Assembly (NCBI GenBank): GCA_945902745.1
Contig: CAMDNE010000001.1
Location: 310,001 to 374,000 of the forward strand
Origin: Chitinophaga pinensis
Lineage (GTDB): Bacteria; Bacteroidota; Bacteroidia; Flavobacteriales_D; Crocinitomicaceae
Direction: 5' to 3'
DNA: 64,000 nt
The notes beneath the pieces were generated by a model, which was not told the DNA's origin, searched no databases, and saw nothing but the letters and a program-made list of their open reading frames with translations. Below, one piece after another: positions 56,156 through 64,000 of this stretch. Position numbers and translations under genes: made by a program. Every line of letters begins with the position of its first letter. Positions within the stretch are counted from its first letter, which is position 1.

Positions 56156-56536
56156 AAACCAACTTTCCAATGTTTTCCAATCGACTTGCTGTCCGAATTG
56201 AAGTTGAATATTTGGAATCATAGGTGTTCCAGAAGAAACATCATCGATAAATAATGTGTTGTCTTTTACTGCTTGATCCCAATTCCAATTTGGAGGCATT
56301 ATTTTTAGTGGAGTTTGTTCAGTAATAGGTAGTAAATTCCTGTCAGGATACTGTAAATAGCTGATAGATTCTTGCAATGAACCATCGTTTAAATCGGCAC
56401 GGTAAGTGTTCAAAATAAGCTGATGACCTGCATCTTGCAAGCGTCGTATGACCTTTAAAGCATTTGGATTATCTGCGCCAATTTCAGGGTAGGCGTGTTC
56501 CACAACTGTTCCGTCGAAGTCTAAGTAGATGAGCAT
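56132..56536 (-). CDS. HAD-like hydrolase (FCP1/PNKP-like small phosphatase)
   Basis: ATG 56536 gives a 134-residue protein beginning M-L-I-Y-L-D-F-D-G-T-V-V, where D-x-D-G-T is the HAD nucleophile motif; an upstream TTG would add nine polar residues only. Further HAD elements are I-L-N-T-Y-R-A-D (motif II-like T/S position) and L-F-I-D-D-V (motif IV). It is small and capless. It lies just after the regulator-like gene and probably belongs to the same operon. Confidence 0.8.
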   Translation of the reverse strand: MLIYLDFDGTVVEHAYPEIGADNPNALKVIRRLQDAGHQLILNTYRADLNDGSLQESISYLQYPDRNLLPITEQTPLKIMPPNWNWDQAVKDNTLFIDDVSSGTPMIPNIQLQFGQQVDWKTLESWFEEQKVIF

Positions 56537-56552
56537 AGTTTGTTTTTTATCA

Positions 56553-57728
56553 TTAATTTTCAATCACTTTCACCAATTCACGATTCAAGGAGATTTTATA
56601 TACTTCATTGCGCGCCCCTTCAATTGTATAATATCCTGCAATAGAATCGCCTGCAGTTTGTTTAAATTTAGATCGAATGCGCGTTAATACTTGGTTTATG
56701 TTGCCATCTGTTGGTTGAAGCATTAAATCCACTGCATCTTCGATTAGCGATGGAGTAGAGGCACGGCTAAAACGTTTGTAAAGTTCTAATATTTCTGCTT
56801 TGTGATCCATTAAGTCAACAATTCTGACTCCTTCTAGATGATTTAAGAAAAACAGGAAAAGGGTTTTTTCTTTTGGATTCAAGCGGACTTCCAAATCTCC
56901 TAAATCGACCAAGAAAATACGTTTCATATATCCACGTATTTCTAGTCGACTAGGGCGATTTAAAACGGAAGAGCGTTCTCTGAATAGAATATTGCTACGA
57001 ATTCCATCCATTGTTTCCAGGATTTGATTTAATGCTGTTCGGTTGACGTCGCGTTTTTGAATATAATCCAAACAATCCCCACAAATATCAGCCGTTCGCA
57101 TTTTAAGAACAATTTGTGATTTATGCTCACAAAAATCCATCATACAACCCTTTGGCTGAGCATGCAGTTGTTGACTTAATTCGTAACGATTACGATACAT
57201 CATGATGCGCAGAGTCCAAACAACAACCTCGTAAGCAATGGGGAAACGGGAATCAATTTCAGAGCCGAAGAAACTTGACCAATTCGACGTTTGAATGAAC
57301 ACATTCCGCATCTTTTGATCAACTGATCCAAACCAATTTTTATCGTTTGAGACATCTGTCAGTAAAAACACTAAATCATTTTCAGGGACAGTGTACTTAC
57401 GTCGGTACTTTTCGCAAATTAAAAATAAGTCTTCCCACGTTAATTGAGGCTCTTTAAATGGAAATGTTTTTTCTGAATAATTTCGTTCACTTGGACTTTC
57501 CTCATACAAAGAATAGCTGTTAATATCTTTTTCTTGTCTAAAATCCACTTTTTGAACCTCCTTGAATTGCTCTTCTGATATCCAGTCTTGCTCGTACAAA
57601 AAATTATCCCATTCAAAATCTTCCGATTCATTAAAATTGATCGGTCCTTGAAATTTGTTCAATAAATTCCAAACATTGGTATAAGTCTCCAGGCTTAGTT
57701 CCGATGAGCGAATAAGATGTACGTTCAT
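56553..57728 (-). CDS. protein of unknown function with a regulator-like C-terminal region
   Basis: I choose ATG 57728 (M-N-V-H-L-I-R-S-S), since the longer frame to 57857 would overlap the VWA gene by 107 bases. The 391-residue protein has an acidic, Trp-rich N-terminal half and a C-terminal part that may be a winged-helix or tetracopeptide-like region (E-K-T-L-F-L-F-F-L-N-H-L-E-G-V, N-Q-V-L-T-R-I-R-S-K-F). Cys pairs (C-E-H, C-G-D-C) in the middle may bind metal. Operon with VWA and HAD genes. Confidence 0.65.
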   Translation of the reverse strand: MNVHLIRSSELSLETYTNVWNLLNKFQGPINFNESEDFEWDNFLYEQDWISEEQFKEVQKVDFRQEKDINSYSLYEESPSERNYSEKTFPFKEPQLTWEDLFLICEKYRRKYTVPENDLVFLLTDVSNDKNWFGSVDQKMRNVFIQTSNWSSFFGSEIDSRFPIAYEVVVWTLRIMMYRNRYELSQQLHAQPKGCMMDFCEHKSQIVLKMRTADICGDCLDYIQKRDVNRTALNQILETMDGIRSNILFRERSSVLNRPSRLEIRGYMKRIFLVDLGDLEVRLNPKEKTLFLFFLNHLEGVRIVDLMDHKAEILELYKRFSRASTPSLIEDAVDLMLQPTDGNINQVLTRIRSKFKQTAGDSIAGYYTIEGARNEVYKISLNRELVKVIEN

Positions 57729-57750
57729 TATAAAAGAGGTTTTGTAGTAG

Positions 57751-58410
57751 TTAGGATTTTCTTCGATCCTTTTTATCAAAGATATCAAAAATATTGTTTT
57801 TCGTCTTACCTTCCGCTTTCGAATTTTCATAGAAACGAATGGAATCAGATACATCATCCATCATTCCTGAATAGTCCGATTTACTGAAGGAAATTACGTT
57901 TTCTCTCCGGATATTAAGCATCTGCGACGTGTGAATGGCATCTAAATCTGCACCTAGAAAGCTAAATGTCCATTTTTCAGTTTCGTCTAATTCTTTGATC
58001 ATGCGCGCAATTTCATGATACGTATAAAAACGCGAAGCATTTTCTTCACCATCTGTTATAATTACCATGACCACAGATGCTTCATCGTTCGACAAGGCTG
58101 GTCCAAAATCCGATTTGATTTGATAAATGGATTTACCGATAGCATCGAGCAAAGCCGTTGATCCATTCGGACGAAAAGTGTTTGGATTCATTGGGACTAA
58201 TTGCTCTACTTTACCATTCGAAATGATATTTCTTACTCCTTCGTTGAAAAAAGTTAACGAAACCGTATAATCTTGATCTGGATACGTTTGCTTTAATTCT
58301 TGCAAGGTTTTTACTTGCACGTTAAATCCTTCGACTGCTTGATGTTGCATTCCTGCCATCGATCCACTTTTATCTATTATAAAATGATAGATTGTTTTTT
58401 TGTTTTTCAT
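57751..58410 (-). CDS. von Willebrand factor A domain protein
   Basis: The 219-residue protein is a single VWA domain: F-I-I-D-K-S-G-S-M near residue 11 gives the D-x-S-x-S metal site, and M-V-I-I-T-D-G-E-E-N near residue 116 the later Asp. This minimal form resembles TerY- or YfbK-type VWA proteins. It stands 22 bases upstream of the unknown regulator-like gene, so they are probably partners. Confidence 0.88.
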   Translation of the reverse strand: MKNKKTIYHFIIDKSGSMAGMQHQAVEGFNVQVKTLQELKQTYPDQDYTVSLTFFNEGVRNIISNGKVEQLVPMNPNTFRPNGSTALLDAIGKSIYQIKSDFGPALSNDEASVVMVIITDGEENASRFYTYHEIARMIKELDETEKWTFSFLGADLDAIHTSQMLNIRRENVISFSKSDYSGMMDDVSDSIRFYENSKAEGKTKNNIFDIFDKKDRRKS

Positions 58411-58514
58411 AACGTTTGTTTTTAATGATTATGAAACAAAAGTAGATTGATGATGCGCCGAAATGAATTCTTTGCAACCTTGCAAGAAAACAGAAAGAGG
58501 TTTTTTTCATAACC

Positions 58515-59012
58515 TCATTCAATATATGGCCTGAATTCGCCAATTCCTCTATAATGAACAGCACCTTTTACTCCCTCAAATTGCCAAGATTGATCATTTT
58601 GAAGTCTGAATAATTGCAATGCACGAATAGAAACATCTTTATCTGTATAGATATACATGTCTTTTGGGTCATAACCTATCAAATGTCCAAAATCATATCT
58701 TCCAGCATAATCAATATACCAGTTGTTTTCAATTTTTTGAGTGTCAATTCTCCAAAAATCATAAAGTTTTAATGGATCGTTATCATTAATACACCCAGGA
58801 TCATAATCACCAATCAGTACAAAAGGGTACCAATGATAATCAGGTTCAGTCAATAAGTTGTGTGCATAAACTCCAGCTGGAATTTCAGAATAACTTTTTT
58901 CATTTACTAATAATCCATATTTCTGAATTCCCTCTCTGCAAGCAGGGTGAGATACGTGAAATAAAAAACGATTAGTTTGAATTTTTCTCGGTACAAAAAG
59001 TGCATTTCTCAT
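58515..59012 (-). CDS. protein with an ADP-ribosyltransferase-like opening
   Basis: The 165-residue protein starts R-N-A-L-F-V-P-R, then F-L-F-H-V-S-H-P-A-C-R-E-G-I-Q-K-Y-G-L. This pattern (F/Y-H-x-S, then an I-x-x-x-G-L turn) recalls ART-fold proteins such as Tpt1/KptA or PARP-like toxins, with Y-A-H-N possibly as the second strand. The remaining sequence is acidic and rich in Tyr and Trp. The fold call is a weak inference; the gene itself looks real. Confidence 0.6.
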   Translation of the reverse strand: MRNALFVPRKIQTNRFLFHVSHPACREGIQKYGLLVNEKSYSEIPAGVYAHNLLTEPDYHWYPFVLIGDYDPGCINDNDPLKLYDFWRIDTQKIENNWYIDYAGRYDFGHLIGYDPKDMYIYTDKDVSIRALQLFRLQNDQSWQFEGVKGAVHYRGIGEFRPYIE

Positions 59013-59228
59013 CGGTTAACGTTTTAAACGAGTTAATAATTAACTGAAATCTGCGTGAGAATATTTTAAATATAAAGAAAGATTTTTTAATAACCAAATG
59101 AATAGAAATTATTTCTTGAAATTGGTGCAGTTATTTTTTTTTAATAATTGAAACTGGAAATCAAATTTTTAATTTACTTGAATCGGCTAGTTCATGGTAT
59201 TCACTGTTTTTTGATTTTATATTGAAAA

Positions 59229-59657
59229 TTAATCTCGTATCACAGGAAAGGGATTTTCACCTTGTTCTATTTGTTTTATAGCATCAGACATAAACATATT
59301 ACTTTTTTCTTTTGCGAGGTTAATTTCTTCTGGCGAACTACTCGTATGCCAAGCATAAATCCCATTCTGTTCCAGCCAATCTACTTTCCAGAGAAAACCG
59401 CCATAACGGGTTACCATCGTGAAATCTGTGGAAGTATCTTCTTTTTCATTATAATCGAGGCCCATCTCCTGCAAAGTCCCTGTATCAAACTCATCTGGGT
59501 TCATTCGTGTCAATGAAAATACATCATTATCTTCCTGGTTCAATTCAATATTTGTGAAAATCTTATGTTCCCTGAAAGCCGCACATCCGCCTTTAACTTT
59601 TTGTTCAATGGTTGATTTATTGATGATGAGATTGGCTAAATGAATGTAGGTTGGCAT
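59229..59657 (-). CDS. cytoplasmic protein of unknown function, 142 residues
   Basis: It starts M-P-T-Y-I-H-L-A-N-L-I-I-N-K and contains a rather acidic body with W-K-V-D-W-L-E-Q-N-G-I-Y-A-W-H. No signal peptide, membrane helix or known motif was found. Codon use and composition are those of a genuine protein. Confidence 0.65.
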   Translation of the reverse strand: MPTYIHLANLIINKSTIEQKVKGGCAAFREHKIFTNIELNQEDNDVFSLTRMNPDEFDTGTLQEMGLDYNEKEDTSTDFTMVTRYGGFLWKVDWLEQNGIYAWHTSSSPEEINLAKEKSNMFMSDAIKQIEQGENPFPVIRD

Positions 59658-59877
59658 AAAACGTTGAGTTGTTAAAAAGTGGATTATTATAAAGTGATTT
59701 AGAATGTACTTATCACATGCAATGTAAATTTAGTTTAAATTTTCAATTTATTAAATTTGTTCAAACTAGAAAAGCCACATAGGTTTTGTTTAATTTATTT
59801 AGCTCTGATTGGTAAAAAAAATATTTTATTAAATAATTCCCTTCTCCTATTTGAGGTATATTTATACTACTAAATAA

Positions 59878-59917
59878 CCCGAAAAATCCCGAATAATCCC
59901 TGTTAATCCCGAATAAA
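59878..59917 (+). repeat. four 10-bp tandem repeats
   Basis: The units cccgaaaaat, cccgaataat, ccctgttaat and cccgaataaa follow each other directly. The one-turn spacing would place bound protein on one face of the helix. Confidence 0.72.
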
Positions 59918-59977
59918 TGGACCTTTTATTGTGATTTCTCGTTTTTTCAAAAATGTGATTTTTTAGAATTTGTCTAG

Positions 59978-60020
59978 TTTTCCCGAGTATTCTCGGGATT
60001 CTCGAGAATATCCGGGAAAA
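59978..60020. repeat. imperfect palindrome with 20-base arms
   Basis: ttttcccgagtattctcggg (59978-59997) and ctcgagaatatccgggaaaa (60001-60020) are complementary except for a few bases. It contains the same tcccg core as the 10-bp repeats 60 bases upstream. Confidence 0.72.
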
Positions 60021-60310
60021 GGGTGCTTTTTGAGGTGAAAATTGTTTTTTTTCGAATTAATTTACATAAACGTAAACTTAACCGTTCAATCAATATTTAT
60101 GAAACGATTATTTATTAAAATAACACTTTCATTATGTGGTATTAATATACCATAAAATGAAAATCGTTTTTCAAGTAATTGATTTTTATTTCTAAATGAT
60201 TCTTTCAAGCTAAAGAATTGTTAGATTAGAAGAATAAAAATGTGTCACGATTTTTTTATAAAATATTGATATAATGAAATTATTCGAGGGTTAATAAATA
60301 TTTGAAAAAT

Positions 60311-60454
60311 ATGAAAACAGACAACGAACTTTTAACTGAAATCGCTAATAATACTGGAAAAATCAGAAAATATATTGAAATAGGATTAATCATTTCAGGA
60401 GTTTTTGTATTATTAGGACTAATGTATGCTTTAGGGTTACATAAATTAATTTAA
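60311..60454 (+). CDS. small single-span membrane protein, 47 residues
   Basis: M-K-T-D-N-E-L-L-T-E-I opens a short polar helix, followed by one membrane helix (I-G-L-I-I-S-G-V-F-V-L-L-G-L-M-Y-A) and a short tail H-K-L-I. The frame was translated by hand from 60311 to the TAA at 60452-60454. It lies 138 bases before the kinase fusion on the same strand. A role with it is possible but not shown. Confidence 0.6.
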   Translation: MKTDNELLTEIANNTGKIRKYIEIGLIISGVFVLLGLMYALGLHKLI

Positions 60455-60592
60455 ACCTTTTTTACGAATTACCTAAAATTTCTATAAAACACAGAATTGA
60501 ATGAAGCACTTTGAATTATTAATTTAACTATGCATAATCACTGCACAAGATAATTTCAACTTTGCTGAAACAAAGAAATATAGAAAAGAATT

Positions 60593-63136
60593 ATGAAAAA
60601 TTCAGATAACATGTTGAAGTGGCAAGAGGCCGATAAGAAAATCGAAAGAGTACTAGCAATACTTGGAGGTCACTATGGTATTGTAAATGATAACGAGTAT
60701 ATTATAACTCTATTCTTTTTACTTATTCGTAAGGATGAATTAGATAATGCTGCTGAATACATGGATCATAATGACTTTAAAGTTTTTATGAGTGACATGA
60801 TTGAAGCTGAAATGGACAAGCGCGAGATTTCGGGTACAAGAAGACAATATTGGGAAGAGATCATGACCAATGCCATGCCAATTGTCGAGAAAGTGTTTAA
60901 TGATAAAATTCCGCAAATTTTTCAGACAATTCGTGAGATCGATCAAAAAATCATCGACGAAGATTTTACTTCATTTTTCGATCATGTACTGTTTTTCATT
61001 GGTGAAAAATTTGACAAAAGTGGAAAGATTCACCAATTACCAAAAGAGGTTGTTGAGTTAGTTGAACGTGTTGCTTTTGCAGAATTTGATGAGAATGATA
61101 TTCCTCTTGTTTATAATCCTTACTCAAGGTGTGCTGATTTCGGAGTCTTTTCTAGGAGTTATATGTTTAACGGCCAGGAATCTGAAAAAATGAGCTACTT
61201 CATCGGGATTATGCGAATTTTGGCGCATGATGCTGAAGAAACAACTGCATTACATAACACAAATCCGAAAGTAAATTGGGATGAACAAGAATATGATCTT
61301 ATTCTTTCTTACCCTCCAATTGTAAAATTTAATAACTCTTCGTTTGGTTTAACCAATACTGTGAATAGTCCTGATCATTTTCTTCTAGAGAATGGCATGA
61401 AGAGTTTAAATGTAAAAGGTAAAATGATTCTGCTATTGCCGAATAGTTTTCTTTATGCTTTAGGCTATGAAGCCAAATTGAAAAAGTCTTTGCTCGAGTC
61501 AGATTTTATCGATACCGTCGTAAAGCTTCCTGAGAATTTGTTGAGCAGTACAGCATTGTCATTAAGTTTAGTGGTTTTCTCCAATTATAAAGATGAATTT
61601 AACAAAGGAAAAGTTAGGTTTATCGATGCTTCGAATTGTAAAAAAAGAGATGAAAGAAGACATAGAAATACACTTACTAAGGAAATATATGAATTAATCG
61701 AACAAGAAAATGACACTGATCTAGTTCGTAAAGTTCAGAATACAGTTATTATTGAAAATGATTGTATTTTATTGCCCAACCGTTATTTTGTGAATCAGTA
61801 TGACGGGGTAGCATTAAAAGAATTTACACAGCAAATTAGAACTGTAAATCAAGCGGATACGCAAGGCAAATATATTAGAGTAAGGAATCTATCTGATAAT
61901 TTTTCAGATGCTCGCCTGGATTTAAGTAGTGTGAATGAAGAAGAAATTCCTTCTAGGAGTATCGAAGTAAGAGAATCTGTGCTTTTACTCTCTACTCGAT
62001 GGAAAAATTTCAAAGCTACTTATTTTGAATATTCTGGAGAACCTATTTTCGTGATGCCGGATATCGCAGTTCTGAAAGTGGATGAGTCCATTATGAATAT
62101 TGACTATTTACTTCATGAGCTATTTTCGAATTATGTTCAAGAGCAATATGAGGCGTTCCTTACAGGAGTAACTATACCTTATATTCGAAAGAACGATTTA
62201 ATGTCGATCAAAGTTAAGGCACTACCTTTAGCCGAACAAGAGCTAATTGTTGATTATATATCCGGTGCATTAGAGCCACTTGAGTTAAAGTTAGATGAAA
62301 AAAATAGTTCTGAATTAATCAAGGAAAAGGAACTTTTTCAAGAAATGGCTTCACTGAAGCATACGCTTGGTTCCCCGAGGCAAAACATTCTTTCAGGAGC
62401 TACTTTATTGTTGAAATTTATGGAAGGAAATCATAAATCAATTGATGCATTAAAGGATCACTTCAATGAGATTTATGGCAAGAAAATAACAGATATTCTT
62501 GAATCCATTAAAAAGGATGTAAACTTTATTAGTCAAGTTCTAGAAAGAGGTGAAAACGGACTTATTCTGGAAGAGTTTCCACTAGAATTTATTAGTTTAC
62601 AAGATCTCTACCATTATCTAGATGAAATTGATGACACCAGATATAAGTTTAAAATAAGCGTCATTTTTGCAATCATTCCAAACCTTAAGGATTTTGTAAC
62701 GGATACACATCCGATTGAAGGTGATGCTGGACGAATAATTGAGGAAACAGGAATCAATGGAAATAGGGTATTACTTAGAACCTTATTTGATAACATTCTA
62801 GAGAATGCTAACAAGCATGGTTTTGATGAAAAGGTTGATTCGAATGAAGTGAAAATATTAATAATTCCAATGCCAACTATAGGGGCTTGTAATATTAAGG
62901 TATGGAATAATGGCAAGCCCTTTCCAAAGGGCTATTCGAAAGAGAAATTCATAACAAAGTATTCAACAAAAGATATTGGGACGGGAACCGGTTTGGGCGG
63001 GTACGACATCAATAGAATAGTTCAGTATTTTGGGGGTAGCTGGGTTTTTTCGCATGAAATGGAAGGGGAAGATCAGAGCAATAATCTTGATGACTTTCCA
63101 GTGCAATACGACATAAGTTTCCCAATAGAATTGTAA
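60593..63136 (+). CDS. fusion of degenerate N6-adenine methyltransferase, HsdS-like recognition half and histidine kinase
   Basis: The protein has 847 residues. Residues 1-150 are helical, like the HsdM N terminus. Residues about 150-370 resemble the HsdM/N6-MTase core, including F-N-G-Q-E near 198, but the SAM loop reads Y-S-R-C-A-D-F-G-V-F and motif IV reads L-S-Y-P-P-I instead of N-P-P-F. Residues about 430-560 look like one HsdS half (I-P-Y-I-R-K-N-D-L, L-A-E-Q-E-L-I-V). A linker leads to H590 in S-L-K-H-T-L-G-S, then the HATPase: D-N-I-L-E-N-A-N-K-H-G near 732 and D-I-G-T-G-T-G-L-G-G near 794. It is cytoplasmic. The response regulator starts 11 bases later. A DNA-state sensor is the best reading. 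Confidence 0.85.
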   Translation: MKNSDNMLKWQEADKKIERVLAILGGHYGIVNDNEYIITLFFLLIRKDELDNAAEYMDHNDFKVFMSDMIEAEMDKREISGTRRQYWEEIMTNAMPIVEKVFNDKIPQIFQTIREIDQKIIDEDFTSFFDHVLFFIGEKFDKSGKIHQLPKEVVELVERVAFAEFDENDIPLVYNPYSRCADFGVFSRSYMFNGQESEKMSYFIGIMRILAHDAEETTALHNTNPKVNWDEQEYDLILSYPPIVKFNNSSFGLTNTVNSPDHFLLENGMKSLNVKGKMILLLPNSFLYALGYEAKLKKSLLESDFIDTVVKLPENLLSSTALSLSLVVFSNYKDEFNKGKVRFIDASNCKKRDERRHRNTLTKEIYELIEQENDTDLVRKVQNTVIIENDCILLPNRYFVNQYDGVALKEFTQQIRTVNQADTQGKYIRVRNLSDNFSDARLDLSSVNEEEIPSRSIEVRESVLLLSTRWKNFKATYFEYSGEPIFVMPDIAVLKVDESIMNIDYLLHELFSNYVQEQYEAFLTGVTIPYIRKNDLMSIKVKALPLAEQELIVDYISGALEPLELKLDEKNSSELIKEKELFQEMASLKHTLGSPRQNILSGATLLLKFMEGNHKSIDALKDHFNEIYGKKITDILESIKKDVNFISQVLERGENGLILEEFPLEFISLQDLYHYLDEIDDTRYKFKISVIFAIIPNLKDFVTDTHPIEGDAGRIIEETGINGNRVLLRTLFDNILENANKHGFDEKVDSNEVKILIIPMPTIGACNIKVWNNGKPFPKGYSKEKFITKYSTKDIGTGTGLGGYDINRIVQYFGGSWVFSHEMEGEDQSNNLDDFPVQYDISFPIEL

Positions 63137-63147
63137 ATTAACTTATT

Positions 63148-64000
63148 ATGAATAAAATGATTAAGGTATTATGGTTTGAAGATGAGTATGAGAAAATGGA
63201 CAACTTTCTCATTCAAGCTCGAGGTGAAAACCTAGAGCTTGTTCCGTTTCGTTCTGCGGAAGAAGGAATAGAAGAGTTGCAAAAAAATTATTCGCATTAT
63301 GATGCTGTAATTATGGATGCCAAGTTCTTTTTGTCTAGAGAGCATGAAGCTGGCTCTGAAGAGTTATCTGCATTGGCAAAGACAAAAGCAGCATTAGATG
63401 CTCTTTCCTCAAAGAAAAAGTTTGAAGTTTTCGTTTTCACAGGGCAAGCAAAATTATTCCAAGATTCTTCGTTCGACATGTTTGTGCCAAAGTATTACAA
63501 GAAGGGTGTTGAAGAAGACGTACATAATCTAATTGCTGACATTAAAAAATCAGCGAATAATCAAATCGATACACAAATCCGTCACAAGTTTCAAAGAGTA
63601 TTTGATGTATGTAGTGAAAAATACATTGGTGAAAAGGCAGGCCACGACCTACTTGATATTTTAAAAAATCAAGATTCAATGGATAGTAAAAAGTACTTAA
63701 ATGTTATTCGAAATATCATTGAAGACTTGTTTAAAGCATTTCACAAGTTCGAATTGTTGCCATCTGAGTTTATATCAGGAACTATTGATTTAAATCCAAC
63801 CTGTCGTTTTTTAATCGGAACCGCTGAAAATGGTTTTAAATTAGATGAAGAAGCTAGGTTACCCAAAATAATAGGTCATAACCTTTGGAGCTTGCTTAAT
63901 CACTCTCAAACTGGTTCACATCGAAGTCATATAGATGAACATATTAATACATTGGCTTCAACATTTTTGTTTAATGCACTGACCTTCAAGCTTTTGGATG
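63148..64000 (+). CDS. response regulator with unknown C-terminal domain, 3' end missing
   Basis: The frame is open from ATG 63148 to the window end, at least 284 residues. The receiver domain (1-125) has the acidic pair in L-W-F-E-D-E, phosphoacceptor D in V-I-M-D-A-K, T in F-V-F-T-G-Q and K in V-P-K-Y-Y-K-K. The 3-residue spacing and F-T-G rather than L-T-A mark a divergent receiver. Residues 130-284 are helical with no DNA-binding motif I recognise, so it may be an effector. Its start lies 11 bases after the kinase stop. Confidence 0.88.
   Translation, partial: MNKMIKVLWFEDEYEKMDNFLIQARGENLELVPFRSAEEGIEELQKNYSHYDAVIMDAKFFLSREHEAGSEELSALAKTKAALDALSSKKKFEVFVFTGQAKLFQDSSFDMFVPKYYKKGVEEDVHNLIADIKKSANNQIDTQIRHKFQRVFDVCSEKYIGEKAGHDLLDILKNQDSMDSKKYLNVIRNIIEDLFKAFHKFELLPSEFISGTIDLNPTCRFLIGTAENGFKLDEEARLPKIIGHNLWSLLNHSQTGSHRSHIDEHINTLASTFLFNALTFKLLD

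Larger units (their letters stand above)
59658..60310. other. long AT-rich intergenic region upstream of the MTase-like kinase operon
   Basis: No gene is supported in these 650 bases. They contain a block of 10-bp repeats (59878-59917) and an imperfect palindrome (59978-60020), described separately. The rest is very AT-rich, as expected for a promoter or silencing region. Confidence 0.6.

Overview
The window is AT-rich chromosome from a Bacteroidota bacterium, most likely Flavobacteriales and possibly near Fluviicola/Crocinitomicaceae (the rank is inference). The evidence is a PorP/SprF plus CHU_C (gliding-motility C-terminal) gene pair, a type A T9SS sorting tail, a PorE-like TPR/PD40 protein, promoter boxes of the TTG-N19/20-TAnnTTTG type, start sites without clear Shine-Dalgarno sequences, and a tmRNA tag ending in YALAA.

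Layout. 1-14.3 kb: end of a very large unknown protein, plsY, a 3033-residue coiled-coil/SPOR envelope protein, clpS and tRNA-Arg(ACG). 14.3-25.5 kb: an accessory island next to the tRNA, visibly richer in G+C than its surroundings (two hand-counted 60-base lines gave 45% and 43%, against 27% for a line at 2.4 kb). It holds a duplicated tRNA 3' end, a beheaded tyrosine recombinase, a broken TPR lipoprotein gene and an unusual metabolic cluster. 25.9-27.3 kb: an IS4-type insertion sequence. 27.5-50.7 kb: ordinary Bacteroidota genes (GT2, an ABC exporter with a LolA-like protein, MoxR/VWA, T9SS proteins, a MauE-thioredoxin fusion, ATP-cone/Mrr nuclease, GH114, sulfatase-type transferase, PhoD, histidine kinase, YchJ, serine hydrolase, DUF983). 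50.8-51.5 kb: tmRNA and a tandem duplication of its 3' end. 51.9-59.7 kb: T9SS cargo, a BRO-type gene between inverted repeats, an HDAC-family enzyme, a VWA/regulator/HAD operon and small unknown genes. 60.3-64 kb: a small membrane protein, then a methyltransferase-like/HsdS-like/histidine-kinase fusion followed by a response regulator cut by the window end.

Two candidate new systems stand out. The first is the operon at 60.6-64 kb. An HsdM-like domain with degraded catalytic motifs and an HsdS-like DNA-recognition half are joined to a histidine kinase with an apparently intact phosphoacceptor and ATP site, and a receiver protein follows 11 bases downstream. This looks like a two-component system that senses DNA state, possibly in phage defence. 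The second is the island cluster at 19.0-25.5 kb. A heme-oxygenase-like diiron oxidase, a cupin, a methyltransferase, a TauD-type dioxygenase and a PaaE-like reductase are tightly packed behind one promoter, next to a CitE-MaoC fusion and near an MmgE/PrpD enzyme and a YrdC-like enzyme. The adjacent oxidase and cupin recall the two fused domains of SznF, the N-nitroso-forming enzyme.

The window also shows a recurrent structural habit: partial tandem copies of gene 3' ends (phoD, ssrA, HDAC-family gene), some bounded by hairpin repeats.
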